The notes below the pieces were generated by a model. The model was given only the letters and a program-made list of their open reading frames with translations. It had not been told where the DNA came from and ran no database searches. From NCBI RefSeq assembly GCF_036687315.1, contig NZ_CP144683.1, forward strand, positions 1,488,001 to 1,552,000: a stretch of DNA of 64,000 nt, in the 5' to 3' direction. Position 1 is the stretch's first letter. Each line of letters starts with the position of its first letter. Shown in pieces: positions 63,672 to 64,000 of this stretch. The position numbers and the translations under genes were made by a program. Source of the DNA: Sphingopyxis sp. TUF1 (GTDB lineage: Bacteria; Pseudomonadota; Alphaproteobacteria; Sphingomonadales; Sphingomonadaceae).

Positions 63672-64000
63672 ATGGACAGCGGCAACAAGGTGCAGTTTTC
63701 GGATCGCGAGGCCCTGCTCTACCACGAATATGGGCGGCCCGGGAAAATCGAGATCGTCGCATCGAAGCCGATGGCGACGCAGCGCGACCTGAGCCTGGCC
63801 TATTCGCCCGGCGTCGCGGTGCCGGTGAAGGCGATCGCCGAAGATCCCGCCAAAGCCTATGACTATACGATCAAGGGCAATCTGGTCGCCGTCATTTCGA
63901 ACGGCACCGCGATCCTGGGGCTCGGCAACCTCGGCGCGCTCGCGTCGAAGCCGGTGATGGAAGGCAAGGCGGTGCTGTTCAAGCGCTTTGCCGACGTCGA
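63672..64000 (+). CDS. NADP-dependent malic enzyme (3' end outside window)
   Basis: The first 109 codons from ATG 63672, with GAGGACAG upstream; the frame is open to the window end. [20 protein letters not shown] is followed by [18 protein letters not shown] and the conserved [20 protein letters not shown], the malic enzyme N-terminal domain. It decarboxylates malate to pyruvate. The bacterial form often carries a phosphotransacetylase-like C-terminus (MaeB), which lies outside the window. Confidence 0.95.
   Translation, partial: MDSGNKVQFSDREALLYHEYGRPGKIEIVASKPMATQRDLSLAYSPGVAVPVKAIAEDPAKAYDYTIKGNLVAVISNGTAILGLGNLGALASKPVMEGKAVLFKRFADV

Overview
The window is chromosomal DNA from a GC-rich alphaproteobacterium. 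MipZ, DivK, a COQ9 protein, MmcB, a DUF3572 protein and a glnD-mutS pair all fit this class. The gene content, the TonB/OYE-type accessory genes and the many intergenic palindromes suggest Sphingomonadales, with Sphingopyxis as my best unverified guess. No rRNA, tRNA, CRISPR array, transposase or phage gene was found. Genes are densely packed, with many ATGA or GTGA overlaps, and nearly all are core functions.

Layout: 1-5456 is a moxR-DUF58-spoIIM-RDD cluster followed by a nitroreductase and a lipoprotein. 5602-8708 has a lipoprotein divergent from gyrB. 8840-14965 holds rlpA, msrB, a class A PBP, a YgjP-like peptidase, a YcgN-like protein, a SCO protein and an ankyrin protein. 15021-18245 is a riboflavin cluster (HTH-fused ribB, a DMT transporter, ribH and a membrane protein). 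18345-23549 has an OYE reductase, COQ9, feoAB, ssb and mmcB. 23546-28204 (minus strand) has ribE, ribD, a membrane protein, a thioesterase and aminopeptidase P, with a probable small RNA in the spacer at 25644-25825. 28273-35638 has an S9 peptidase, a HAD protein, rpmJ, rpoN, lptB and a phosphohexomutase. 35669-42300 has mipZ/panC (divergent), a Sel1 protein, a FemAB-like acyltransferase, RidA, HAD, DUF3572, divK, rpmG and tonB. 42691-50290 has gltX, DoxX, nadE, prs, a fused cyclase, hisN, a GFA protein, rpmI and rplT. 50728-55254 has an AraC regulator, pheS and pheT. 55357-57888 is an accessory interval with a DUF1272 protein and two toxin-antitoxin-like pairs. 57885-63304 is glnD-mutS, and 63672 onward is the start of a malic enzyme.

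The most unusual stretch is the pheT-glnD interval. It holds a MerR/DUF433 + DUF5615 pair of lower GC, then a frameshifted copy of the glnD 3' end, then an Xre + RES pair with a 16-bp inverted-repeat operator, then the intact glnD. A weak pheT-like 3' end precedes the first pair. This reads as a stacked toxin-antitoxin integration hotspot that carried neighbour gene ends with it. Other points of interest are the operator-like repeats in front of the HTH-fused ribB, a strand-specific terminator with no gene before it (25796-25825), probable leaderless starts for gyrB and feoA, and at least seven families of intergenic palindromic elements, some chimeric or nested.

How the genes work together: four riboflavin enzymes (RibB, RibD, RibE, RibH) are spread over two loci, and no functional GTP cyclohydrolase II is seen here. 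Iron uptake is feoAB under a Fur-like box. Translation genes (pheST, gltX, rpmI-rplT, rpmJ, rpmG), cell-cycle genes (mipZ, divK), nitrogen sensing (glnD, rpoN), mismatch repair (mutS) and envelope functions (class A PBP, RlpA, LptB, TonB) make up the rest.
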